This document shows positions 1 through 13,101 of a DNA stretch of 64,000 bases, piece after piece. A model generated the notes under the pieces. That model was not told the origin of the DNA. It saw only the letters and a list, made by a program, of their open reading frames with translations, and made no database searches. The first letter of the stretch is position 1, and every line of letters starts with the position of its first letter. Made by a program: the position numbers and the translations under genes. Origin of the DNA: Siderastrea siderea (lineage: Eukaryota > Cnidaria > Anthozoa > Scleractinia > Rhizangiidae); the NCBI GenBank assembly GCA_964030785.1, contig OZ034974.1, forward strand, positions 49,362,355 to 49,426,354. Reading direction: 5' to 3'.

Positions 1-314
1 TAATTTTCGCTTTGTTGAATTTATATACGTGTTAACGAGGCAAGACCTACGCACCTGCTCAGGCTAATCAAGTAAACCTTTCAGTTAAATAAATTGCTTG
101 TATATTGTTATGGAAACTGAGAAGGGCCGATAATACTTCTGTCAATGTAATTAAAAACTTCCCGTTAGCAAAAGCACGATATCTTTTTACAAAAAAAAAA
201 TGCAAAACATACACGCTATTCCAAGCCTTTTAAATATTAAACCCCCTGACAAAACACAATGCTCTATAGAACTTGTTCAAACCTTTATTGGGTGCCAACT
301 CTTTGTTTTCTTTT
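1..314. other. No recognisable feature
   Basis: AT-rich sequence without an exon-like frame or a repeat I can name. Confidence 0.4.
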
Positions 315-1006
315 AAAGGGTGCGTTTCTTTGGGAAAATCCGAAAACGGATTTGTGATCCCAGATCATATGGATTCTTCGACACCAAAGAAACGCAAAAT
401 CTGAAAAAGGATTATTTTGTCATGACAAGACAGCCTGGAGGCACGCAATATATATGTCAGAACGATATTTCTCTCGTACTGCCCAAGAATTCAACTAGAA
501 TGGAATACAAATAATTTATAAACAAGGACAATATCTGCAGTAGTTCAAGTGAACTCGCTATTTACGTTCACAGTTAACAAAATCTGGTCCCTGAATTACA
601 GAAATGGTATACAAATGAAGTTATCCTGACGTGTCAATGCTTCTGTCTGTACTTTTGGAGAAAACTTTTCAAATATGCGGAACGGAATAATCACCTGAAT
701 TTTCTTTTTCACGATCGAATGTTTTGTCACGCAAGATCGAGAGAAAAATATGGCGAGACCAGTAAATTTGCATGGAAGACCGCTTGACAGATGTACTATT
801 TTCGGATCCGTCCCCCAAAGAAACGCACGGATCATGAATCCTAAAAATCCGGATTTAGATTTGATCTGATGTATCCACTCGGAGTGTGGATTCTTCAGAT
901 CACTAATCCGCGATTAATCCATTTTCGGATTTAGGTAAAGAAACGCAAAATCCGTTTTTGGATACAAGAATCCGCATTTAGATTTTCCCAAAGAAACGCA
1001 CCCTTT
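315..1006. mobile_element. Inverted-repeat (MITE-like) element, 692 bp
   Basis: The ends are inverted copies, AAAGGGTGCGTTTCTTTGGG at the left and its complement at the right, followed by related sequence rich in 'GGAT' and 'AATCCG' blocks. There is no coding capacity. I could not see a clear target-site duplication. It is probably a non-autonomous DNA transposon. Confidence 0.7.
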
Positions 1007-2097
1007 CGTCAGTTAAACATTCCAAGCAGCTGAATCTAGCTAAATACAATTTAGCGACACATGTTCTGGACCCCGACAAAACCTTACCCAAATGAAACAA
1101 GTGTATTATTTATGTAATTTGGATGCCGCTTGTTTTCTTCGAGAAAATTTAACAGGTAAATATCGGTTCCATATTTGGTACGACCGCTATGTCGTGACGT
1201 CATTAAGAAGAACAATTCTTCTGTATGTTTCGCGTTGTTGAAACGAAATGAATTCAACGAGTCAAATTTCGATCATCCTCCCTTGTCTTGATCTATATGA
1301 ATAACAAAAATTCAGTTGATGCGTTTAAATGCTCCCCAACGTTTGCAAAGCTACGTGCTAAAAAATAATACACATTACAATTATATGAGGCCTTGTAATC
1401 GTCTAAAGGGCTTAGCAAACAAAATACAGGCAAATACTAATTATTAACTCCGCCATCGTTTGTAGCAAGCCGAGTTTATTTCGTTTTGCATTCCGATTAC
1501 AAGCTCAAGTTTCATGAACGGGTATAGTAAAATTAGCCAGAAAAAGAAATGAAAACGTAAACTTCCCTCAAACTTAATTTGAAAGCGGCATCAAATGAAA
1601 GTAGTTCTTTTCAAAGAACGAAAAAAAAAACAAAACAAAACAAAACAAAACGAAACAAAAAAAACAAAAAAAAACAAAAGGAAATTATTAGAAGGAAATG
1701 CGAAAGCTTCAGAGAAGGAAATGAACTCCGATTACCTTCTTCAACTTACAACGTTATTTCACTTCCGTATTTGTCTGATTTTTGTTTTCTACAACTTTAC
1801 AGTGAAATTGCCCCGCTCTTCGGACTCACACTTAACGCGAACACTGGTAAATGCATTTGTGCGCACAACGGAAACTAGTTTCAAGACGTGCTCCCATACA
1901 TGGTTAACTTTGCTTTACGGACGCTATTAATCCGCGCGTTTAAAAAAGGAGAATATTACTTTAAGCGCGACCTGAAGTTGTATTTTTGTACATGTAACCC
2001 CACAAAGAATACACTTTAGATATATTAAAGTCAGTTCTGTTGCTTAGTTGTATCGACCATCGCAGTTAAATTTTTTCACTACCTCATCCGCAGTTCA
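1007..2097. other. Intergenic, A-rich tract at about 1620-1680
   Basis: No gene seen. The frames at 1579-1930 run through an (AAAAC)-like tract and do not look like protein. Confidence 0.4.
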
Positions 2098-2782
2098 GGG
2101 ACCATTCATTTTATGAGGTAGGGGGAGCTGGTGGGATTTGAGGGGGGGCCATGTGAAAAAATTTGGCTTCAAAGGGGGGGGCAGCCGAAAAAATATGGTG
2201 TGTAAAGGGGGGGTCACCAAAAAAAAAATGCCTTTAAGTTTATTAGTGACAGCATCTCTAATAATGCAAACATCAGTGCCAGAAGGCCAAAAATAGCGTT
2301 TCTAAGGTTCTGAAAATTCAAATTTTCCCGGGGGAGAATGCCCCCGGACCCCTCTCACTTTATTATACACCCAACGGCAACTCTACCCCACCAACTGTTT
2401 CATTACAAAATACAGCCAAGGGAATGTCAACTCTTCTTTGGCCTCTGCTGATCTGATTCTTAAACAGCTAATAACAGTGTCCAAAATAATGCTTTCAACC
2501 GGCATGAATTGTCTGTTTATGTACTTCAGCATAAGACATTTACTTCTGCAGGACTTGAGTGTTAACTGATTGACTGTTTAATTTAAGCTTCATAAGTTTT
2601 AGATTTACTTTATCACTTTTTCTTGTTTTCTTTTTTTTGGGGGGGGGTCATCTCAAATATTTAGGACTACAAAGGGGGGCCAGGTAAAACATTTCTAATG
2701 TAGAGGGGGGTCATTATATTTTACAGGTACTACCCATCAAATCCCACCAGCCCCCCCTACCTCATAAAAAATGAACGGTCCC
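2098..2782. mobile_element. Inverted-repeat (MITE-like) element, 685 bp
   Basis: The left end GGGACCATTCATTTTATGAG is mirrored at the right by a complement ending GGTCCC at 2782. Arms of about 45 bp include a G-rich segment. The interior has several G-runs and no coding frame. A 3-bp TCA flanks both ends. Confidence 0.7.
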
Positions 2783-2928
2783 TCACATGCATGATTTTTC
2801 CAGATATTCATTCTCAAAAACGTTTATTCGGACACCCGTATTACGGACACTAGCATGCTTCTTTGATGTCCGCATTTGCCTGGTTCTGTTGAATTGCTGG
2901 ATTTATCTTCCATATATATATATTTTTT

Positions 2929-2962
2929 ATGTTTGTTTGTTTGTTTGTTTGTTTGTTTGTTT
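2929..2962 (+). repeat. (TTTG)n microsatellite
   Basis: About eight GTTT units downstream of the EFG1-like gene. Confidence 0.9.
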
Positions 2963-3172
2963 TCATTTCGTAAGCCATTACTTTACGATTCAAGTCGATT
3001 CGCAGATCACTACGTTGAGCAAGAGAACTTTAAAATGAATAACTTCAAGAATAGATCTATACAAATATATTTACTTCTTTAATTAAAGATCGGTTTGTTT
3101 GTACAGATTATTTACACAATCTTATAACAAGATGTCACACTCTACATTTTCACGAACAGGTGAAGTTTGAAT

Positions 3173-3264
3173 TTAATTTTTCTGGAATTTAAATTGTGAT
3201 CGTTTTCGCTTGTTCGTAGCTTTCTTTTTCTTCTTTTCACACTCTTCTTTGGGAGTTGAGGGCT
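3173..3264 (-). CDS. EFG1: EFG1-like exon 8 (last)
   Basis: Codes about aa 241-270, ending in the basic tail 'EKKKKKATNKRKRSQFKF' and a TAA. The acceptor is tttccacag. The open frame, the phase match to exon 7 and the nuclear-protein-like tail support it. Confidence 0.65.
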
Positions 3265-6200
3265 CTGTGGAAAAAAGAAGATAACGCATCTAAGCTGTCA
3301 CTCGGCGCTATATTTATGCACAGTTAAATCTTTTATGAAATAGAGTGATTAAAGAATGAAATAATTTTAAAAGAAAGAATTTTTTCTTCCACATAACCAA
3401 ACAGTTCGGCATCACGCGAGGTCATGTTGGGTAGAGAGCGGACTGTTTTGGTCTTCGTCTACAACTAGTTATTTTCAAAACTAAATTAAGTTCCAAAAAA
3501 ATGTAGAAAAAATGTAGAAAAAAAGAAAATACACTTCAGCTGTCACTCAGTGCTGTTTATTAATTTTATTCATTAAACAAACCTCTGAAAAAAAAATTGT
3601 TCAAGAGGACACTTCATCACTCGTCGCTTATGTTCATGAACAGTTGAATTCTTGTGAAACTGCGTTTCACTAAAGAGTAAAATAATTTAAAGAGAAAGAA
3701 TTTTATCAGAGGTTAACAAACAGTTCCACACCACGCAAGGCTATTTTAGTTTGTTTTAGGGGTGTCCATCCATTGATTTATTAACTTCAAAACTGGTTTG
3801 CATGAAATCTCGCGTAGATAATAAACAAAACAAGTTGCTAAAATGTTGGAAAAACATAGCGTCTAACTTCAATCAACTTTTAATCCCTCGATTCGTGAAA
3901 TGTTTTCCTAGCATCTGAGGTTAAATTCGTTGTGGGCGAAATTAAGAAAAATAATATGACCATTCAATGAAAGCTACTGAGCTGTACTTTCCTGTGGTGC
4001 TGTTTATTGCGCTGTATAAGGTTGTGTTAACTTTTGAGTCAGTGGATGAAATCCTAACGTGTGACCATTCAAAAGAAATTTATTAAGTAGCATTTTTCTT
4101 CGGTACTGTTTAAACTTTACGTGCACATTTGTGCAGCTGTGTAGTCGACGGATGAAACCCTGACCCTGACCTGTGAAACCCTGTGATCATTCCTAACCTA
4201 GAACAGTACTCATTACAGGAGACAAAACTGGCTAGAAACTAAGCAAGGATCTACACGTACCTCTCTAGAAGCTCAGTTGGTGACTCAAAAACAACAGTAC
4301 TTCTATTGTTTTTTTTTAGACTGAACACTTTTTTCCCCTCTATTGTCTCTTGATTTGCTTTAATCTGAGAGGATGAGCTAGGACCCCATCCCAATACCCT
4401 GGGTGGCACAAAGCTACAGGATACCTACAGGCGTTATGAAGAAGAGCACCCTAAAATTTTCAACCTTGAGATTCTAGTAACTTAATTTAAGTGTTCTGTC
4501 CTGCATGTTGTTACCTGTGCTTGGACTTGAGTCCTGAATAAAGAAGTCATCATCCGAATTCTGCTTCTTAATGGATGGACCTTCATCTTCACTTTCTGCT
4601 GAATAAATTGACCATACTAAGAATAACAGTGCACACAGAGGGCTTATATTTAACAAATAGATTCCATTTGGCCGTGCATGTGTACTCTGATCAAGCACAG
4701 ATGACGGGAAAAGGTAGTAAGAATAAAGAAGTACGAGCCGCAGACAAGTAGCGTGACTGATCTTCTTACCACGTTTTGACGTCGTCTGTGTGTTACCAGA
4801 CTGCACATGTACGGCCAAATAGAATCTATTAGTTAAATACAAGTCCTTTGTTTTATGCATTGTTTTGATACAAAATTAGAAATGTTTTCAAAAAACAAAA
4901 ATCTTTGTAGTGATCATTTGCGCGTGCAGAACTTTTCCTGATGCAAGGTCACACTGATCACCATGTGGGTGTGAAGTACATTTAAAAATACAATGGATGG
5001 AATTGAAAGGGCAAAAATAATAAAAGAAGAAAAATGAAAACTATATCAAAACTATATAACAAGAAACTAAATAATAAATCATATTAAGAGGTCGGGGAGT
5101 GGGGTGGGGATATGACTATGAGATAGTTACCAGCTCTCCCAGAGGTTGGAAAGTACATGTATATAGGGGAATGACGTGGAGGTTTGACATAGTTCACAGA
5201 TCTCGTCAATTCGTCCTTGTGGTACAGTGCAAAAATCCTGTAAGGTAACAATGTCAATGTTTTTCTGTCTTTAAGTTCATAGTATTTGTAATACATAACC
5301 AATTTGCATTTATGTATCTCCTGCAAACGTTTTGGCACACGTTTCTTTACAATAGGCTTTGCTTTACAGCATAAAAAGTGTGGAACGAGTGCTTTCTGGA
5401 GTTTTTTGGTCCCATGGTTTGCAAGCAGACGATGTGAATTTATTATGATAAGTGTATGCTTTGTGCATTGCTTTTTATACGAACCAAATCACGGACTATT
5501 TTAATAATAGTGATATCAAGAGGATCAAATTTCCATTTTTCTTAAAAGTTGAACTGCCAATGTTTTCTTTTAAAATAAGGTTTTTACCATTATTCTGTGC
5601 TATGGATGAAGAAAACAGTAATTTTAAGTAAAATACAGACATGGCCATAAGAATAGAAGTCTTGTTTATTTCCCTCACAACCTTGAAACACCCTATTTTA
5701 AAAAGGAGGTACATGCAAACAATTCATTAAAATACACTTGAGTTGGGTTTGAGGTTATTTGCCAACAAAATTACCCGGGGGGGGGGGGGGGTGGGGGTTT
5801 CCTAACATTTGGAAATACTTCAAGGCAAATCCCCACCTTGTCCCAGGAAGGGGTGGGGGGGGGATCGGGGGTTCAGTTGACAAGTGCATTATTTCAAAGC
5901 GAAGTTTTGCATTAAAGCAGTTACATAATAGTTTATATGATTTATTATATAGTTTCTTATTATATAGTTTTGATATTGTGTTCATTTTTCTTTTTGTTAC
6001 TATTATTGTGTCCTTCAATTCAATCCATTTTATTTTTACATGTACTACACACCCCTAAAGGAAACCAATGGTTCCTTCTGTCTCAACTGATGTTGCTTGT
6101 GCTAGAGTAATTTTAAACAGTGTCTACTACATGTGCAGGGAGTAGGTCACAGTGTTTCAGGCAATGCAGATGGTTAGCATGTTAATTAAACATTTGCCCT

Positions 6201-9200
6201 GCATGGAGGTACATGCTTCCAGTATTGGTCACAGCAATTGAGATATTTCTTTATTCAGAAACTTAAGCTGCACATGCTGGTTTTGTTGACCAGGCCTAAC
6301 ATAGTATTGATCAGTCCAGAGGACTGTCTGGACTGAAATGTTATTGCCTTGGGGGTGGAGGGATAGCTGTCACTTGATGAATAAACATGAGAAATGTCAC
6401 TCTTCTCAATCAGAAGCTCTGCTGTGCTGTTGCCAGGCAACTGCATCCTTCCTTCAAAACACACGTATAAAAAGTCATATTTTGAGCCAAAAAATTGAGC
6501 AGGATAGTGCAGTGCATTTTATTTCTAAATGCAATAAATTTACAGACACGCAAAGCAAGAGCCAAAGGCTAACTTCCTTTGCAAAAAGTAAGCCTTCTAG
6601 CTCCTTTGTCTTCAACATAAGAGTGCCAGATGTTCAAAGGTTGGATAACACTATATCCACCAGATCAATGTTAAGACGGAATCCATTAGAAAATTGAGTA
6701 ATTTTAATTTTCAGTGGACAAAAACCTTTTACCAGAATAATTTAAAGCATATTGCATTCTTTGTTACATTTTTTGAGAGCTATGGATGTAATTTGTTATC
6801 TGTAATAACCCCAAAGACAATTTCACAAAATGAAATCTTATGCATGAAAATTTACCTATTTTACCCGTGTTTACACAATTCCTGTGAAATTTGAAATTTA
6901 ATTTCACGGGCTCCCATAAGAAATCGTCTTTGGTGTTATTACAGGCAACTAATTACATCTATAGCTCTTAAAAAGTGTAAAAAAGAATGTGATAAACTTT
7001 AAATTATTCTGGTAAAAGGTTTTTGTCCACTGGTTACTCAATTTCCTGATGGATTCCATCTTAAAGTGTATATGACAGATTTTTTTTTATTTGCCTGATC
7101 GAATCTAAATGGCATTCTGATATGAATATCAAAAATTATTTTTCAATTTTGATTTTCCTTCCCCACGCTTTTGCCGTTCAAAAACATGAAATTTTACTTC
7201 TGGTCATGTCAAAAACTGTGCAAAGGAAGACCTGGGCATAGTCACGTTGTGACGTCATACCAGGAACAGAGTCAATGCCAAAACAAACTACATGGGCCGC
7301 ATTGCGGAGATCTGATACATTTCATTTATCTTTATTCCGCAACCGCCAAATTAAGCACGGAATTATGTGAAACTGCTGATGTTACAATAATTTCTACTAT
7401 TGAAAACATATCCTTTGTCTTCCCATACAAACCTTTGTAATTCAAATTCAAACCGTTGTAACACAACACCACCTTATATGCCGATACGCTAGAGTCACGT
7501 TCGTGGCATATGTCTCTTATCTTGAGCTTGGGCCACCTGTGCCTCGAACTCTAGCTTCTCGAGTGCCCAACTTAACCCATCGACACCTGAAGCGCCCGAA
7601 ACCGCCCGTACGTGACAACCCCTGAATTTCCTGAAGCGCCCGAAACCGCCCAGGTAAAACCACGTGTTTGAAAAAGCCTCTACCCTCCCCTCCTTAAGGA
7701 TTTTGGTTCCCCTATTGTTCTATTGTTAAAGTGGACAAATAAACCAATCAGAATATGTCTTTTGCACATATTTTTGGAACTCTTTCGGGGTACTAGAAAG
7801 GCTTTTTTTCGTCCCTAGATTTGCAATGAAGAAATATGGCGCAGCATGTTATTTACGCGTGGAGAGGCAGTGCAATTTACGGTTCTTTTTCGCTCTTTAC
7901 AGAAAAAAAACCTCTCTGAGTCTCAAAATGAAAGGTAAAAATTTTGCTTTAGATCAGTGAAAGCTGAGGATGCTTTGAAGTGGATAGTTTCTGAGTACAA
8001 AGCGATGAAACGTTTAGCTGATTTGACAAGACTTGAAGACCGTGTGGAGTTAAATTTTGCGAGCAGAAATCAAGACTTGTGAATCTTTCCTTTGAACAAT
8101 TAGACAAGGTAGTGAACCTCTTTCAGTGTAAATTTTATTTCCTATGATGTGCTGTTTAACTCACTGGTTCAGCAAACTATTAAATTTAACCATCAGATCA
8201 GAAATGACTGTGCTTCTTGCGCTGTATTCTTTGTGTACAAATCGAAAGCAGATGCGCTTATTTCTGTTGCACCATCTGTGTTTTAAAGCATGCTTTCCCT
8301 GTTCGATTCGTGACTTTTTTCTTCAGTTTGCATCAAATTTTCTTTTCTGAAGATTCTTTTTATTTCCACCAGCATATTTGTTCAATTCTCACAACGAAAA
8401 TAGATCTAAATGGGCGAACAGTTTTTTGCATAAGCTTCCATTTTGATCCTGAAACCTGATCCTTTTGTGACAGTGATCTTGTCACAAATTTTTCTTTGTT
8501 TTGTGTTAAAATGTCGTTGCTATAGAAATAAATGAAAAGTGGCTTTCTTTGTAATGTCAAATGAATAGAATCTGTTTAAAAATTTTATGGAATTATGCTG
8601 TGATTCCCGGTGGGAGTATTTTGAACGGTAAAGGAACAGCATAGGAATACGTGTCTGTGAGCACGTGTTTGCTATTTGTACCAAGCACCTGCATTTCTGA
8701 GCGTTTTGCAGATTTTTTACCAAGTTAAACTTCTCTATTTTCCCTCTGGTGTTGAAAAAGTGGTTGGAATAAAAGTTCTGATGAATAATAATTGTGCAAT
8801 ATATCGGGAATGGACATGGCTTTTCTCATGAGAATGATAACTGCAAAGTTTACCGTCTTTGCGATTTTGACTGCAAATGGCGCGCAGTTGAAAAAATTCC
8901 TTATCTTGTTTTGGGGCTAAATTTGACAATAAATTTTTGATCCTGACAAATTCTTGTAATTAAAAAATAACCAACTAACTATCCATGGGGAAATAAAACG
9001 TAACAACGATAGCTGAGAATTTGTCTTCATCTACTGCGCATTGTGTTAAGAAATGCCGCATTGATGGCCTCTCCTCCTGGCTTGAAGCCTGGAATGTCTA
9101 CTTACGTACCATATTGTACCTCTTTCCTCAACTCGCCCCAGACCTCCTGGCCTATCAGACCAAATGTGCAAGTTTAGCCGGAAATTCAAAGCATCCGCCT

Positions 9201-12200
9201 GGCTTATGTATGACACTGCTTTCCGCTACATGGCCGCCTCTAACCTCTCTATTGCCTGGGGTATGGTAAATGAGCAGTTATACAATGACATTCTCAAGGA
9301 GGAGACCCTCCCCTACTGCATACACTGCCACTCCTATGGCCACTGCACTCTCTCCTGCTCTACCAGGTCTAAGCCTTCCCAGTCCTATCGCTCCCCCATG
9401 GATGACTTCCGCCCTCCCTTGCCAGACACATCTCACCTGTCTGCCACCATCTACCCAGCACCAACAGCCCGCAGCCATCTGCCGTGACTTCAACTGTCGC
9501 AGCTGCCACCGCCCCAACTGTCAATTCCTGCACATCTGCAACAAGCCAGACTGTGGTGAAGCCCACGCTGGTGCCCAGTGCCCCAAAGGAACTCAAGCCT
9601 AGCTCTGCCAGTTCCTTTATTCCCCCATCACTGACTATGAACATTGCATACCTTGCTGTGGACTAAAGCATCACCTGGACAAACAGTTTGTAGCTGACCT
9701 CCTTCACGACCTTCAGTGGGGTGCAACAGTGGTTACAATGGCCCTCACCATGCTAGGTTTACTCCCACACCAAAATCAGCCCCCCTCAAGCTGATGCTGT
9801 TTCAGAGGCCTTGGCCAAGGAAATTTTCCCGTGGCTGCACTGCATTTCACTTCTCATTTGCATCCATCCCCAACCTTCTATGTTGCCCTCACCTCTCAGG
9901 CACTTCAATATTTCCATGGAGCTCTCTCTCTTCTCACAGTTTCAGGATTGGTACTGCTACCACAGCAGCCAAGGCTGGTCTTCCGCGTGGCTTATCCAGA
10001 CACTGGAAGGTGGTCAAGCAACTGCTTTACCCTTTACATTGGAACTTTACTTGCTGTTCTTCAGGAGGGTTCTATTTCACTAGCCATATTCAAAACAAGG
10101 GATTTGGAAACCTATACAAGGACATTGTACCTCTAGTATCCCTTAACGTAGTGGTAAGGCAGTATTTGGGATGTAATTTGGGTGCACACCTGCCACTTTG
10201 CGTTGCACGCAGCAGGCTGGGTGGGGCCCTTACCCCACCTTAGCTCTTAGGCACTTCCGGGTGTGGCATGCGCCACATTCGTTGGCTCATCCTTACTTCG
10301 CAGGGTGTGTTGCTGCCACCCTCACTGCATTACACATTATTGTTCAGGGTGTGTTACTGCCACCCTTACTGCATTTACTTTGCAGGGTGTGTTGCTGCCA
10401 CCCTTACTGCATTACATATTATTGTCCAGGGTGTGTTGCTGCCACCCTTATTACATTCACTTTGCAGGGTGTGTTGCTGCCACCCTTACTGCATTACACA
10501 TTATTGGCAAGGGTGTGTTGCTGCCACCCTTATTACATTCACTTTGCAGGGTGTGTTGCTGCCACCCTATATTATGCGAGGGTGCACCCAACAACCATGG
10601 TCCCATTTACTGCCAAACAACTGTGTAGTTCTGTTGTGTTTATTTTTGCATGCATTTCTAAGCGACCAAGTTGTTAAGAGTCCATTGAATGCAAATCGCC
10701 AACTTCTGAATTTGAAAGCGAAACAGAACTCGAGATCGAAAAAGAAGCTATTCAGAACCAGAAGATCCTTACATAGACAAGCTGCTTGCCAATGAATATT
10801 GACTTAGAGAATACTATCAAGTGACAAAGGAGATAGAACGAATAAATCACACGCTAGAAAACCTATTTGCTGGTAACGAAGCACTCGAGACATAGCAAGA
10901 AATGCAACGATTTCTCATCTTGCGGTGTAAATATTAAAGGGAAACAGAACTTGGGAACGAGAAGGAAGACTATTCAGAACCAGAAGGTTCTTACACGCAC
11001 AAGCCGCTTGCCGATTAAAATTGACTTAGAGAATACTATCAAGGGAGAGAGGAGGCAGAACGAAGAAAACAGAATCTAGAAAGCCTATTTGATGGTGCCA
11101 AAGCGCTCGAGACGTAGGAAGAAATGCCTTGATTTCTCATCTCCTGGTGTAAATATTGTAATCGTGCCATCTGCAAAACGCCGTAGATTGTCTTTGCTGC
11201 AAAGAAATTCAGAAATGTGTCAAATCTCTCGAAGCGCTGTTGTCTCGCGTGAAGCCGCAAACTTGACACAACAACAGGATGTGTAACAGTGCACCTGGGA
11301 TTCAGTATTGTCTGCCTGAAATAGTAGGTCGCTACGATCAGATGCAGCAAAATAAATTGGAAGAAACTGTTGTCAGATTAGTTTGGAAGGGAAGTGAGAA
11401 ATTCTCTGCATTCTTGTGGACTCTCTGAAACATTCCTGTTGCATTACGTCTAGCCAGATTGACACTCGAAATTTCTGCACTGTTTACTTCCGATATATTG
11501 ACCAGTGTTGACTCATAACCGTGGTAAAGACTATAACATCCCTCATTTGTGCACAACTGAACCACGGATAATTATAAAATTCTGATGAGAACATTTCTGA
11601 CGAAGATTTGAAAGGAATGAGGAAGCTCTAATCTTCATTTAATAATCTTACTGCAGCTTATTGAAAGACCTGAAATATCAATCAAATTGGCTATTGTACA
11701 ATTTACATAGACATAAAACAACAACGTTTCAGAGTCCACAAGAATGCAGATAAATACTTCTCTTCCGGACCAATCTAAAGATACTTTCTTCCATCTATCG
11801 TATTATATTTTCTGCGTCTGATCGTAGCGACCAACAGTTTTAGTCAGACAACACTGAACAGTACCGGGTGGGTTATTACACGTCCTGTTGTTGTGTCAAG
11901 TTTGTGGCTTCGCACGAAACAACAGGAATTGAGAAATCATAGCACTTCTTACTACGTCTCGAGCGCTTCGGTACCATCGAATAGGTTTTCTAGATTCTGT
12001 TTTCTTCGTTCTGTCTCCTCTATCTCTTGATAGTATTCTCTAAGTCGATTTTCATCGGTAAGCCAATTGTCCATGTAAAGACCTTTTGGTTCTGAATAGC
12101 TTCTTTCTCAATCTCGAGTTCTGTTTCGCTTTCAACTTCAGAAGTTAGCGATTTGCATTCGATTGACTCTAAAAGCTCCAAATCACTGCCCAGATTACTT

Positions 12201-13068
12201 GTAACATCAGCACTTTCACATAATTTCGTGCTTAATTTGGCGGTTGCGGAATAAAGAAAAATAAAATGTATTAGATCTCCGCAAAGAGGCCCACGTAGTT
12301 TGTTTTGGCATCGACTCCGTTCCTGGTATGACATCACAATGTGACTAAACCCAGGTCTCCCTTTGCGCGGTTTTTGACATGACCGGAAGTAAAATTTCAC
12401 GTTTTTAAATGGCAAAAGAGCGGGGAAGGAAAATCGAAATCGAAAAATAATTTTTGATATTCATATCAGGATGCCATTTAGATTCGATCGGGCAAATAAA
12501 AAAAAAATCTGTCATATACACTTTAACAATGCAAAGTACAGTAGCCACTGGATAGTGATTTTCTGGTGGATAGAGTTACAGTGTATCTGCTCTTTGAACA
12601 AGTGGGGCCAGAACAGGCCCTATTGTCTTACCATCATTTTTTTCGTCTTTCTCTTCCACCTCTGCTTGTTCAGCTTCTTCTGCTAGTCTCAGTTTTGAAG
12701 TTTTTCTTTCTTTTAATCCACTGCTCATTTGACCAATTGTAGTGGATGCGTCCTCTAACTCACCACTTGCTACCTTCTCTGAGACGACTTTGAGAATTTG
12801 TTCTGCATATCAACAAATGGATAAAAACATGCCAACAGAAATGTTATATGAAGCAATCTCTTTTGGGGGTAAACAGCTTTACTGTTGTTATTACTGTCAC
12901 TGCCGCAGCACCATTGTCTTAAGAGGAAAGTTTTTCTAAAACCTTTTCCTCATTTTCATCTTTTTCTTTTTCCAAGCCACCATCATCATCATTATCATCA
13001 TCATCATCATCACCATCATCATCAATGTCAATCTCATCATCAGTGTCATCTTCATTGTCATCCTCCTT

Positions 13069-13101
<33 letters not shown>

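Larger units (their letters stand above)
7065..12522. mobile_element. Long-inverted-repeat DNA transposon remnant, TTAA-flanked, 5.5 kb
   Basis: The ends AGTGTATATGACAG and CTGTCATATACACT sit inside TTAA (7061-7064, 12523-12526). Inverted arms are 7065-7387 plus 10660-11340 on the left and 12522 back to about 11340 on the right. Both arms encode diverged copies of one reading frame; the right copy is the longer (131 codons, 12415-12020 minus). Further in, Cys-containing text recalls the P2X7 C-terminal type domain found in many cnidarian repeats; that match is from memory and weak. The left arm is interrupted by about 3.3 kb of foreign sequence. It lies in the EFG1 intron. Confidence 0.65.

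Noticed and set aside
5755..6058. Overlapping plus and minus frames with Pro/Gly runs
   Set aside because: They arise from long G-runs and have no domain or splice support.
9716..10243. 175-codon frame after the gag fragment as a retroelement polymerase
   Set aside because: No reverse transcriptase, protease or recombinase motif could be found.
10198..10795. Three overlapping frames of 120-175 codons
   Set aside because: They are translations of the 82-bp minisatellite, open in several frames because the repeat lacks stops.
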